DNA of 64,000 bases from Amaurobius ferox (lineage: Eukaryota; Arthropoda; Arachnida; Araneae; Amaurobiidae). Shown here piece by piece: positions 33,370 to 44,853 of the stretch (position 1 is its first letter; each line of letters begins with the position of its first letter). The stretch spans positions 129,456,322 to 129,520,321 of the forward strand of contig OX578147.1 of NCBI GenBank assembly GCA_951213105.1, read 5' to 3'. The position numbers were made by a program, and so were the translations under genes. Under the pieces are notes generated by a model. That model was not told the DNA's origin and made no database searches. It was given only the letters and a program-made list of their open reading frames with translations.

Positions 33370-33906
33370 CTAAAAAATAATATTAATTAATGTAGAAACA
33401 CCAAACTTCATTATAAAATAACAACATAAAAGGATGACTTGGTGTGCAGCCAATGTTAAGCGTAATTTGGTGATAAAGTATACGCATTTACATTTACGAT
33501 ATTGTTATATATGGTTAGAAGCACATGAATACGGACATCTTTCTGACTAAGCATATCCCAAGGAGGAAGTCTAGGGAAATATTTTTAAGCAACAGTTGCA
33601 AAACGTTGCATATTAGCGTAGGATGTTGAACTATAAAATTCTACCTTCTTTTATATTTTTGGCCCCATCACAGTAATTTCTATATACTTATACTATCTGC
33701 TGTAGGTAAACTTAAAAATATGTTTTGTTTGATGTGGCCGTTTAAAAACACTCATAATTTTATTTAAATACTACGTGCTTTACAAATGCGAAAGGTTTTG
33801 TCGGAAAGTATTATCATAGTTGTATGCTGTACCCATTTTATAAAATGCTATACCAATTTTACTTTTATTAAACATTCTATAAACAATTATTTTTAAGCAT
33901 ACTTAC
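33370..33906. other. Nested-gene intron 1
   Basis: GT-AG bounded on the minus strand; no element recognised. Confidence 0.45.
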
Positions 33907-33935
33907 AGTCTGGATATAAGTGATGTCTCCTCCAT
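33907..33935 (-). pseudogene. Nested unknown gene, exon 1 (start codon)
   Basis: Reading the minus strand, AAAATGG (good start context) at 33935 opens MEETSLISRL and stops at a GTAAGT donor after 29 bp (phase 2). Its split last codon CT is completed by the T at 33369 to give Leu, in frame with exon 2. A 5-prime exon this short is only convincing because donor, phase and downstream frame agree. The product is unknown. Confidence 0.55.
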
Positions 33936-34319
33936 TTTAGCATTCAATTCTGTTTTTAACTTTTAAAGCAAAAATATTTCTCTCTCGAAAAACTCGTAGT
34001 TTCACACTTTAGAGCTATTTTAGGAAGTGAAAATATTATTCATTTTTACACACTGTAACAGTAAATTTGTTTATAACAATACTTTTCTGATTGCATTTAT
34101 TAATATCGTTTGTATTTTTACATTGTTGGCAATTATGGTTATTTTGCTTTTATTTAATATTGTTATACAATTTTTATTGTTGTAAAACGCTTGTTTGCAT
34201 GAATATTTTTTATATTTTTGCTTAAACTTTTCAGAAATTTTCTTGTTTGTATTTCTGTTTGAATTTCGAATTTTAAAGAGTCAGATACAAATTCAATGGC
34301 TTTCGACTTTTAATCTTGC

Positions 34320-35150
34320 AATATGGAAATTATGGGGAAAGTATTATGATGGGGTCAAAAAATTAGAATAGGGGCTTTCGACGGAGAAGCACGTTTAAAA
34401 TATCCACCAACTTGAAACGAACTTTTTTTAAGTGATATTTGTGTATGTGTGGAGACTCTATCTCACGAACAAATGGAGAATTACGAACGGTGTTTGGTAT
34501 AAAAATTGCAATCTGTAAATACCGGAAGAGCCTTGATTTTAAAAGCAATTGAATGCTCGAAAGAATACCAAATTTTCAAAAGAAAATTTTAAAAATCAGA
34601 ACCTTCAATAATGATAAGAAAGTAAAAATTTCTTATCTAATTCTTTATTAGATAACGATTGACATAAATTTTAGAATTAGAAGAAAGCTAGTATTAACCT
34701 TCCTCGATGTATTGCATGTTTTAATATTTTTAATATTCTTATTTCATAATATTTTAATATATTAAATTTTATAATATTTTGATTTTAATTTATTGCATGT
34801 TTAATAATTTTATAAAAATATCCGAAAAATAAAAAACGCTGAATATTCTAAAATATGTTAATCATCCTCATGCATCTAGTGCGTCCCATTCACTACAGAA
34901 GGTATTTGGTGTAAATTTTTTTGTTTCGACGCTTAACAATGCGCTAACAGACATTTATAAACGAGAAATGCTCTTAACGTTTGTCAATAGCGCTTGGCGA
35001 TATATTTTGGCAAACTTGGAGACTCATTTAACGAAACATCTCCAACTTGGGGATATCTCGCCCCAGATTAACTAAAAGATCGTTAAAATTGCAAAAACGT
35101 CGCCAAGTTAAAGAAAATGACGCCGAATTATGGATGACCCTATTATTAAA
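34320..35150 (+). mobile_element. Worn F2-like element
   Basis: GGGGAAAGTATTATGATGGG, then TTTCGACGGAGAAGCACGTTT, AGTGATATTTGTGTATGTGTGG and a GGCGATAT/TCGCCAAG cluster near 34990-35115 follow the F2 order with many substitutions. Confidence 0.65.
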
Positions 35151-35301
35151 ATATTGTCATACATGGACTATATTGCTTCTTGCTAATGCTATCCATATTG
35201 TTAATTGACAATTTCGAGTTCAGCGAAATATAAATGTATTGGGTTCTTCGAAATAGTTTTCAGGTGGCCATCCAAAAAATCGCAAAATCACAATATAACA
35301 T

Positions 35302-36596
35302 AACAAGAAAGATCAATCATGCATAAAGCATTGATTATGAAACTCTTTACAATCTCAATGCAATTTTATTTAAACGTCTCTAAAATGCGATACATTCCTC
35401 GGCAATATTTTTAAAATTATCATAATACTACATTATTTATTATATTTGAAAACTTAAAACTTCATAGAAAAAAAATGAACTTCATTCAAATGATGGCATT
35501 GAAATATGCATTGCCTGGTTTAAACATCTCTAAAATGCGATACATTCCACGGTAATATTTTTAAAATTATCATAATACTATAATAATTTATTATATTTGA
35601 AAACTTCATCGAAAACAAATGAACTTTATTCAAATGACATCATCGAAATATAAATCGCCTGGCTCTCTCTGTAAAAGCAGCATTTCATTCATAGACTTTT
35701 CCTATTCCTTTCATTCATCACAATACTATAATAATTTATTTTATTTAAAAACTTAAAACCATGGAGGTACAAGTAATTTAACTCTATGCTTAAAACTTCA
35801 TCGAAAAAATTGTCTTCTTCTCTGGGTAAAATCAATGAATGTTTCATTCATATCAGCTATATTGTAGACTCCATAAGCTAAATAATTTTGCTTTAAAGAA
35901 ATGCAGCAATTCTTATACAACTCATTCTACATCTTTTGGTGTTTAGATTTTCTGTAAGCGAAAATTAGGCTTCGTTGTAGAAATAATCAAAGTTTAATGA
36001 TCATTTAAACTCAAATATATTGTAATTGCGTTGTTTCAGCATGTAGATGCACAGAAAAGAATCAAACATAAAGCGGTTTTAGGACGGATGCAACACTAAA
36101 TATGAATTAAGAATAACTTGAAAAAAATCACGATTTTGACACAAGATGGATGCAATATTTTACTTTGAAATGGGTCACGTGATCTCTTCATATAAAGGGT
36201 GTAATTATTATTTTAATTTTTATTTAAAAAACCACTGAATATATTTTGAAATTTTTTTTATATATTTTATGGAATAATTTGAATATTTTCTAAAACTTTC
36301 GAAGCAATTTGTGAATTTTTAAATTCGCTTAAAAAATGTTTGAAAAATTAGGTCCCTTAGGCTTCAATGTATTTCATGTTTTCAACCCGAGTTCAATCCA
36401 AAACTATTTAGGTGATATTATTCATTTATGTTCCCATAGGTCCCACAGACCGTTTGAACAACATACCAAAATTTCATTTTGATAAAGTCATTTTTGCAGC
36501 AGTTATCGTGCTAACGGATAGACAGATAGACAGACAGACAGACAGACAGAATGAACAAAGTCATAAACACTTTTCAACTAAGTTGTAAAGTATTAA
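35302..36596 (+). mobile_element. F3 element, complete, plus orientation
   Basis: 1295 bp from AACAAGAAAGATCAATCATG (with ACTCTTTACAAT just inside) to CAGACAGACAGACAGAATGAAC and the hairpin ACTTTTCAACTAAGTTGTAAAGT. Two internal near-copies of TAAACATCTCTAAAATGCGA lie at about 35371 and 35520. A GGGTCACGTGATC E-box and CATATAAAGGG lie near 36170-36200. Confidence 0.88.
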
Positions 36597-36639
36597 AAAA
36601 TTGCTTTGCATATTGTATACGTCATTTTGTCATTGGGAA

Positions 36640-36695
36640 AGAAGAAAGTTCATTGTATTATATTCGGAAATTCATGTTCTGCCTACATCAAATGT
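36640..36695 (+). repeat. Small F2-like end fragment
   Basis: TATTATATTCGGAAATTCAT+GTTCTGCCTACATCAAAT is a worn copy of the F2 TATATAAGGAAAGTCATGTG end. Confidence 0.5.
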
Positions 36696-37499
36696 TTAAA
36701 AAAAATTCTAAGAAATTTAACCTTGAGACATTGGATGCATATTTTTTACATTTATATACTTTACTTGCAGAAATTAACTCATAGGTTATAAATATTTCAG
36801 TTTTAGTTTTTGAAAAATAGTTTTTCATACTAAATAATATTATTTCATGTAGAAATTTAAAAGCTTTTTATAAAAGCAGCTCACATATGAATGACTCTTT
36901 GAATCTGTACTATTTATTATTATCTGCACTATTAAAATATGCACGACTATATTTAGATCGTCTAACGTTTTCCTTGTTGATTTCCATTCTTCAAAATCTT
37001 GGTCTGTGCCTCGTATAAGTAATTTTTCTATAGACTTGCGTTAGCTGTTCGAAGATTGAAATAAAATTAGTAGGTTTGAAATTATATTTAAAAGAAAGTA
37101 CTGGAAATCGGCCATAAAATGCATAGTTAAACAATTAACATCGCTGAATAATACATCGACGTAAGTTTTTTGTCATGAAATATCAATATAACATTTCACA
37201 TTATATTCTGAATAAGATATAATTATTTAATTTGTCTACAGCCCTACAAATGTGGATATATAATGACACCGTGTGGGTTATTCAGAATACAGCCGTTTGC
37301 GTCTAGGAACCAATAATGGGCTGCTTCAATAATTTTTATACTTAAAGGATACTATTCCGACCATATCAGAACTATTTCAAATTAAGAGCTTTTAAAAAAG
37401 CAACCAAGCTGGTCACCGAAGATGATAATTACAATTAATCGGTCAGTTTAGGAATGTGAGTTATGTAAGTGTTCAAACAAAAATATTTTATATTTATTC
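36696..37499. other. Intron 8, spacer
   Basis: AT-rich; nothing recognised. Confidence 0.5.
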
Positions 37500-39056
37500 T
37501 TACTATGTAATATAGTATAGAGAAAGTATTATTTTCACGAAAAGTTTCGAACTCGAGATTTTAATGCCAACATACACTTTAGGACCGCCTCAACGCGTTT
37601 CAACTATTTTTGGAGGAATGTCCGTCTGCCTGTCTGTCGCTGATATCTGTGGTCCATTTCGTGTACACACTGTAGCAGCGACAAATATTAATGGATTTTC
37701 GCCAATCTTTACGTCAGGCTTTGTTTTCAAAAAATCTGATGTAGGCAACACATGACTTTCCTTATATAATGCAATGAATTTACTATTTTTACAATAAAAA
37801 AATAGGTTTTTCTTATAGTAACTATTTATATTCTTTCCAAGAAATTGAATTTTCGTCAATTAGTCGTTATTTTCACTGATTTAGTGTCATTTTTATCCAT
37901 TTGGCGAAATTTCCGTTAATTTGGCAGCATTTAACAAAGTCGCCAAGTTGGCGACATTCCGCCAAATCCGCCGCTAAGATCTCGCCAAGCGTTATGGACG
38001 GAGAGATAAGTTATTCTTATAGTAGATAAATAACTATTGGCGTTCAAATACAAAAGTATTACTCAAAGTATCTTTTCTCATGAATGGAACGAGCTAGATC
38101 CACGAGAATGATGTCACCCAATTTATCGCATGATATTACATATGAAAAGTGAGCATTTTCTCAACAGTTAATATATTTTTTTTAATTTATGGAATTTTTT
38201 GATAAATTTATTTAAAAAATATCTCGAGAACGGTTCACGCTAGCGTTCTAAAGTTTGTCAATCGTTTTCTAATGAAAAATTACATTAGAAATGTCTATTT
38301 GCGTAACTTTATTAAAGGTTTTGATTTTTTGATGATTTTTTCAAAATTTCACTCGGCAATTTAGGGGGGTTCTGAACATTAGGCAACAATAGGCTTCCAG
38401 TAAACAATTCTCCCAAAAACATTAGGCTTCCAGTATTCACGGATTGTGATTTTTGTACCAAATTTCATTGAAATCGCTCTATTCGCTCGTGAGATATCGT
38501 CTCCACAGACTCACTGACACACGCACACACACACACACAGACATCACTTCAAAAATGTTCGATTCGTGATCAGGGACGCTTGAAACGTGCTCTCCCTTCG
38601 AAAACTCGAATTCGAATTTTCGACCCCGTCGCAATACTTTACTTATACATTATGTATATAAGGAAAGTAAAACTTTAGAAGTAGATAGAATTTTTCTTAA
38701 ACTCGGGCGAAAACTTCGAATTTTGTGTTTTTCTAACATGGCAGTGTAGTACAAAATTTGACATAATCAGGCATGAAAGGATTTATTAATGATCACGAGA
38801 CTTGATAGTTTCAATCATCGTTGTTAAAAAATTGTCGCGATACAAAGTTTATTTCGTGCCGTCATTAGCTCCTCTTGGGAGCAAGTTGCCCTCGGGAGGT
38901 ACATTATCAAGTGCGGTATCATTCAAAATAATTTTTCAAGTCCTTTAAAGTAGAGGGTAGCACTATATTGCACCCACTATATCCACATTTCAAATTTGGA
39001 AAAAGAAAAAAATTCTGATATGAGAATGTCAAGTTGATCCACACTTCAGCTAATTA
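37500..39056 (+). mobile_element. F4 element split by an F2 insertion
   Basis: 37500-37734 and 38671-39056 align in order with the uninterrupted F4 copy at 5780-6550 (GGAGGAATGTCCGTCTGCCTG first; then GAATTTTGTGTTTTTCTAAC, ATGATCACGAGACTTGATAG, CTCCTCTTGGGAGCAAGTTG). The F2 element lies between, so F4 was there first. Confidence 0.85.
37735..38670 (-). mobile_element. F2 element, complete, minus orientation, nested in F4
   Basis: It starts TCTGATGTAGGCAACACATG after CAAAAAA and ends TACATTATGTATATAAGGAA+AGTAA before AACTTTAG. The core is a short (CA)n (38520-38540). A small internal duplication ('TTAGGCTTCCAGT'/'AATAGGCTTCCAGT') lies at 38380-38430. Confidence 0.88.
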
Positions 39057-41220
39057 TTACTTTCCCTGCAATACATGGTAATGTATAGGGAAAGTATTCG
39101 AATCATGCCGAAAACGCAACTCGAGTTTTCAACGGATCTACGCCTTTCGAGACCTCTAGAATACGAAAAAACTACATTTAGCGTAACGTCTGTGTGTGTG
39201 TGTCAGTCTGTGTGTCAGTCTGTGTGTCTGTCTGTATGTCTGTCTGTGTGTCTTTGCGGATTTTGTATCTAATCTAACTCAAAACTAATTGACTGCATAT
39301 CATAAAATTTTGTAGGTAAACCACTTGTGGGCGAATCTGCTGCTGATTAGTTTTTGGTACGATTCGGGATTAAAAAAAAAACCCGCCTTTTTTGCGAACT
39401 GGCCCGCAAAAGACTGTATCCACTCTAGCGCAGAAACTAATGGACCGAATTTCACAAAATTCGGTAGATAAATTGCCTGTGGATCACCCTGGTGCTGATT
39501 ATTTTTTGGCACGTTTAAAAAAAGCAACCTGCTTTTTTTTGCAAAATGGCCGCAAAAATCGTCAAAATCTAAAATAAAAAACTACGTATGCTCAAATATA
39601 TCCATTAAATGCTTGTTTCATACCTAATTTTTAACGAAGAAAAGAATAAGACCAATCCCATTACACTAGGACTAGCCGTTTCATAGATATTTTAGTTTTT
39701 CCGCATTTTCTCTACGCCACCTTTGAAACTAAGTCCAGTTATCAAATGAGAACGAAAATTGAATTAACAGTGAATTAAATTTAATTAAAATAAAAAAATG
39801 TGCAGGGAAAGTCATGTGCTGCCCACATCAGATTTTTACTCTCCCTGCAATACATGGTAATGTATAGGGAAAGTATTGGAATCATGCCGAAAATCGCAAC
39901 TCGAGGTTTCGACGGATCTACACGTTTCGAGACCGCTAGAATACGAAAAAACTATTTTTAGCTTGACGTCTATGTGTGTCTGTGTAATGTATGTATTCAC
40001 TTTAATTCAAAAACTAATGGATCTAATTTCATAAAATTTGGTAGGTAAGTCACTTGGGTGTGACCCTGGTGCTTAGTTTTTGGTACGATTCGGAAAAAAA
40101 GAATCCGCTTTTTTTGCAAAATGGCCAGCAAAAATATCATGTATCCACTCAAGCTGAAATACTAATTGACCAATTTTCACAACATTTGGTAGGTAAGTTA
40201 CTTGTGGGATACTCTGGTGCTGATTAGATTTTGATACGGTTTGGAAAAGAACAACCAACCTGTTTTTACGAAATCATCCGCAAAAATCCACAAAATCTGA
40301 GAAAAAGACTGCGTATGTTCAAATGTATCAATTAAATGCTTGTTTTATACTTAATTTTTGACGAGGAGAATGAGAACAACTCTATTACTCTAGAACTAAC
40401 CGTACTCAAGATATTTGAGATTTTTGCATTTTTGTTATGTAGCATTTGTAGAAATGTCCAATAACCAAATAAAAAAAGAAATGGAATTAAAAATGCAAAT
40501 TTAGTGTTATTTTGTGCAATTAATCTCAATTTAATGAATTATTAAAGAAATAAAGAAAAAATAAATTTGAGTATGCAGGTAAATTAAGTGCTGCCCACAT
40601 CAGATTTTTACTTTCCCTGCAATACATGGTAATGTATAGGGAACGTATTGGAATTATGCCGAAAACCGCAACTCGAGTTTTCGACGAATCAACACTTTTC
40701 GAAACCTCTAGAATACGAAAAATCTATTTTTAGCGTGACGTTTGTGTGTGTGTCTGTGTGTGTGTCTGTCTGTGTGTCTGTGCAGATTTTCTATCCACTT
40801 TAACAAAAAAATCTAATGGACTGAATTTCACAAAATTCGGTAGATAAGTCACTTGTGGATCACCCTACTGTTGATTAGATTTTGATAGAAATCAGAAAAA
40901 TATATTCTACCTTTTTTTGCAAACTGGCCCCGCAAAAATCGCAAAAATACAAAGTAAAAAACTACGTATACTCAAATATATCCATTAAATCCCTGTTTCA
41001 TACGTAAATTTTAACGAAGAAAAGAATAAGACCAACTCCATTACACTAGGGTTAGCCGTTCTTGAGATAATTTAGTTTTTTCGCATTTCCTCTACGCCAC
41101 ATTTGAAAATAAGTTACCAAATGAGGACGAAAATTGAATTAAAAGTGAATTAAATTTAATTAAAATAAAGAAAACGTGGATATAAGTCTTCAGGGAAAGT
41201 CATGTGCTGCCCACATCAGA
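39057..41220 (+). mobile_element. F1 element array, three head-to-tail units
   Basis: Units at 39057-39832, 39837-40604 and 40608-41220, each opening with the ATACATGGTAATGTATAGGG hairpin and ending in GCCCACATCAGA. Junctions are again a short T tract. Unit lengths are 776, 768 and 613 bp. It starts directly at the end of the F4 copy. Confidence 0.88.
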
Positions 41221-41474
41221 TTTTTAAATACAGGCACGCCCTCTTATAACGAGCCCACATTTAACAACATTCCGAACTTAACGAGGAAATGGGTACAATG
41301 ATTCAAAGTTTGTTCTTTTTCAACGTGCACAATTGGCATCTAGTGCCATTTAGATGCCAAGTTTACCACACAATTTAAAAGAGACCATGAGCCAATAAAC
41401 CGCGGGAAAATTCAACATTAAAGAAAATGTTCCTTAGACTTTGATTCGAGGTTCTAAATCAATTGGAGACTTCC
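41221..41474. other. Intron 8, spacer
   Basis: A segment TAACGAGCCCACATTTAACA+ACATTCCGAACTTAACGAGG looks like a dispersed-repeat end, but no partner is in the window. Confidence 0.4.
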
Positions 41475-41795
41475 AAACCATGTTCTAGTCATCTTTGGGT
41501 CATAAAAGCTTATTCTGCATGTAATAAAAATATTCCGAGGAAGCACTAAAAATATCGCATCTGCATATTTGTACATTTATACGAATCTCACTCTGAGATT
41601 ATTCACTTTAGGTCTAAGACATAAAATGAATAATCAAACCATGTTCTAGTCATTTTCGGGTCCTAAAAGCTTATTCTGCATGTAATAAAAATATTTCGAG
41701 GAAGTACTAAAAATATCGCATCTGCATTTGTGCATTTATATGAATCTCACTCTTACATTATTCATTTTAGGTTTAAGCCATAAAATGAACATGGC
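41475..41795 (+). repeat. 161-bp tandem duplication covering the exon 9 acceptor
   Basis: Copy 1 (41475-41635) and copy 2 (41636 on) share AAACCATGTTCTAGTCATTT-like, AAGCTTATTCTGCATGTAAT, GAGGAAGTACTAAAAATATC and the acceptor TTCA(C/T)TTTAG followed by GT(C/T)TAAG(A/C)CATAAAATGAA. Copy 2 supplies the real exon 9 acceptor; copy 1 gives a decoy at 41611. Confidence 0.92.
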
Positions 41796-42014
41796 GGAAG
41801 AAGGTGACGACGACTTGACCATCGAAGTTGAAGTGGAGATGTCAGATCATCCTTTGAACGATCACGAGAAGCAATTTTTTATGAAATTCATCGGAGAAGT
41901 AGGGATGGCTGTCGTTCAAGTAGACCAGCCAGTTGTAGTCCTGAGAGATGGGACGGAGAGAGCAGATCTTGATGTCAAAGTCAAGGTCGACAGCACGAAG
42001 GCTTACCAGAGTGG
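41771..42014 (+). CDS. Exon 9: module 4, second half
   Basis: The acceptor is TTCATTTTAG and the donor GTAAGT at 42015; phase 1 to 2. It completes Gly with GT, then LSHKMNMAEEGDDDLTIEVE and strands VGMAVVQVDQPVVVL. It lies 21.5 kb after exon 8. The acceptor and first part of the exon lie in a direct tandem duplication (41475-41635 and 41636 onward), so a near-copy of the splice site sits at 41610. Using that copy would hit TAG within 13 codons. Confidence 0.86.
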
Positions 42015-42331
42015 GTAAGTTTAAATATGAAAACACCAATCACAACGAATATTATTTTCAAAAAATCAACTTGATAGACACTCATTTGGGTCTTCAAAGC
42101 ATTTGCTTGCGTTGAAATTAGATTTATAAAAAAAATTATGTATATAATTGGTTACATTATAAACATTCATAAATTAGACAATGTTTGCATTTCTAAAAAA
42201 ATTTTCTTTGAATACAAAATAGTAATTAAATAAAAAATTAGAAATTTAGATAGGGAAAACATAAAATTAAAACAAAAATACACATTCACAAAGTAACATA
42301 ATGAGATACAATTGAACAGTATAAGAAATAT

Positions 42332-43037
42332 GATGTGGGCAGCACATGGATTTCCTACAGCTCATATTCACCTTCTCTTTATTTCTTCAATAATTCATTA
42401 AATTGAATTTAATGGCACAAAATAACACCCATAATTATTTAAATGACATTAAATTTGCACTGTTAATTCAATTTTCGTTTTCATTCGGTAACTGGGCTTA
42501 TTTTCAAAGGTAACGTAGCGAAAATGCGAAAAATCAAAATTATCTCGAACATGAATAGTCTCAGAGTAAGGGGGGTTAGTCTTATTATTTTCATCATCAA
42601 AAATTACGTATAAAACAAGTATTTGATGGATACATATGAGCATACATAATCTTTCATTTTAAATTTTAACGATTTTTATCGGGCATATCGCAAAAAAAAG
42701 GCTGATTCTTTTTTCACGAATCGTACCAAAATCTAATCAGTGCCAGCGTGACCTACAAGTGACTGACTTACCTATAAATGTTTATGAAATTTGGACAATT
42801 AGTTCTTAATTAGAGTGTGATATATACACTGCACAAACAGACACACACACAGAAAGAGAGGGGGAGAGAGAGAGAGAGAGAGAGCGACATAGACACACAC
42901 ACAGACGTCACGCTAAAAATCGTTTTTTCATGTTTTTGATATCCCAAAACTTACAGACCCATCGAAAACTCGACTTGCGATTTTCGACCCGATTCTAATG
43001 CTTTCCCTGTGCATTACCATGTATTGCAGGAAAAGTA
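42332..43037 (-). mobile_element. F1 element, minus orientation
   Basis: ATGATGTGGGCAGCACATGG at the start, and CCATGTATTGCAGGAAAAGT (hairpin outer arm) at the end. Core with (CA)n and (GA)n at 42838-42903. It occupies most of intron 9. Confidence 0.85.
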
Positions 43038-43192
43038 AAAGTTTATCTAAAAATGCAACACTCTTTTATGTTTCTGTTATGAGTAGTTTTTTCATTTTTT
43101 TTTTTCAAATTTTTTAAAGATAGTTCAGTGAAAAAAGAAATGTAAGGGCTTTCAACTATATTGCTTCATGCACAATCCATTTACTCTTTCAG

Positions 43193-43373
43193 AGACCACG
43201 TCAATATCACTGTCACCGTTGTCCATAAAGTCGAATCCACGGCAGAGCCACTCAATGCCACAATTCGACTGTATCTTCCACCCTACGTAGAATTCGACAG
43301 CAAAGTGTTCAACAACGCGACGGTCAATGGAGAGGTTCATTTTATTCCTGATTTTGGTGGCCTGGATATCATG
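43193..43373 (+). CDS. Exon 10: partial module 5, DUF11/integrin-like strands
   Basis: The acceptor is TACTCTTTCAG and the donor GTAACA at 43374; phase 2 to 0. The A at 43193 completes a Gly codon from exon 9, followed by DHVNITVTVVHKVESTAEP, sequons NIT, NAT and NAT, and a LYLPPYVEF strand. The pattern N-x-T-V-x-V...STA...N-x-T-x-x-L-x-L-P-P resembles DUF11-type and integrin-leg beta-sandwich repeats; this is a resemblance, not a confirmed match. The frame stays open beyond the donor, but phase with exon 11 requires splicing at 43373. Confidence 0.83.
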
Positions 43374-43526
43374 GTAACACTTAGGGCCCCATTTCGCCTT
43401 AAACTGAGCACCAGCTTTGCAGCTTCTAGTTTGTTGCACGAGTTTTTGATAGTGCATATTTGCTATTTATGCCCAACTGTATAAGATGTTAAAATATTAA
43501 TGAGTTGATTTATGTAAACTTTTGCT

Positions 43527-43700
43527 TACGGGTGGGATAGCGTCAATCCCAAACGAAGAACCTCTCAAAAAGACAGATATTTGACATACCCTATCCCAAA
43601 CAATTCGATTCCCCTTTGAAGGCATTGGCATCCGCCAATGCCTCCAAAGAGGGATCGAACTGTTTGGGATAGATTATGTCAAATACCTGTCTTTTTGGGA
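43527..43700. repeat. Long hairpin, about 65-bp arms
   Basis: Left arm CTCAAAAAGACAGATATTTG ... GAAGGCATTGGC and right arm GCCAATGCCTCCAAAG ... CAAATACCTGTCTTTTTGGG are inverted copies around an ATCC loop near 43632. A single-arm relative lies at 4528-4640. Confidence 0.85.
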
Positions 43701-43799
43701 CCATAACTTTATTAATAAATACTTTAGTTCATGTAGTAAAATGGAAAAACTACAAGAGTGGAAAGAGAATAAAGCGCGCTTAAGGCTAAATTCTTACTT

Positions 43800-44733
43800 T
43801 TAACACATTCCAACATAGTTGTAAAATATTTATGATATTGTTCATTCTGTCTGTCTGTTCTTTCGCACGATAACTGCCGTAAAAATGACTTTATCAAAAT
43901 GAGATTTTAGTATGTTGTTGAGACGATCTTTGGGACATATGGGAATGAAAATGAATAATATCACCCAATTAGTTTCGGATTTAACCTGAGTTGAAAAATG
44001 AAATACATTGAACCTTATGTGATATAATTTTTCAAATATTTTTAAGCAGATTTAAAATTCACAAATTGCTTCGAAAATTTTAGGAAATATTCAAATTATT
44101 CCATAAAATATATTAAAAAAAAATTTAGCAATATATGTTTGATAGTTTTTTAAATAAAAATTGAAATAATAATGACACTCATATTATATGAAGAGATCAC
44201 GTGACTCATTTCAAAATAAAATATAGCATCCATTTTTTCCCTGTGTCAAAATCGTGATGCTTGAAAATCTTTTAAATTCATATTTAGTGTTGCATCCGTC
44301 CTAAACCCGCTTTAGTTTTGCATATTATCTATGTATCTACATTCTGTGACAACGCAATTACAATATTTTTTTAAATGATCACTAGACTTGATTATTCCTA
44401 CAACGAAGTCTAATTTCTATAACATGCAGAATGTAAACAAATCAAGCGATTGTAAGATGAGTTGTATAAGAATGAATAATTATTTAACTCTGGAGTCTGG
44501 AATATAAGTGATATGAATGAAATATCCATTGATTTTATATCGAGAAGCAGACGATTTATAACATTCTTTTTTTGATGGAGTTTTAAGTTTCCAAGTATAG
44601 AATAAATTATTGTAGTACTGTGATAATTTAAAAAATATCAGTGCTGAGTGAATCGTATTTTGAGCTGTTTAAATAAAATTACATTTGTGCTGGAAAGTGT
44701 TTCATAATCAATGCATGATTGATCTTTCTTGTT
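43800..44733 (-). mobile_element. F3 element, complete, minus orientation
   Basis: 934 bp from TTAACACATTCCAACATAGT+TG (hairpin, worn) to AAAGTGTTTCATAATCAATG ... GATCTTTCTTGTT. It carries the AGAGATCACGTGACTC E-box block at 44191-44207. Confidence 0.87.
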
Positions 44734-44853
44734 ATTATATATTTTACAAATTATTTCATGGTAATACATTAAAAACGCATTTTTCTTTGAACTATTTCCC
44801 AATTTGCTACTTTAAAAAACACAAGAAACCGTTTCTCTTATTAGATTCCCCAG

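Noticed and set aside
21060..41220. Repeats with regular spacing considered as a CRISPR array
   Set aside because: Units are 600-1000 bp transposon-like elements in a eukaryotic intron, with no short direct repeats separated by unique spacers.
43374..43484. Extension of exon 10 to the TAA at 43482
   Set aside because: Reading through the GTAACA donor would end the protein before exon 11 and the discoidin domain, whose phases fit splicing at 43373.
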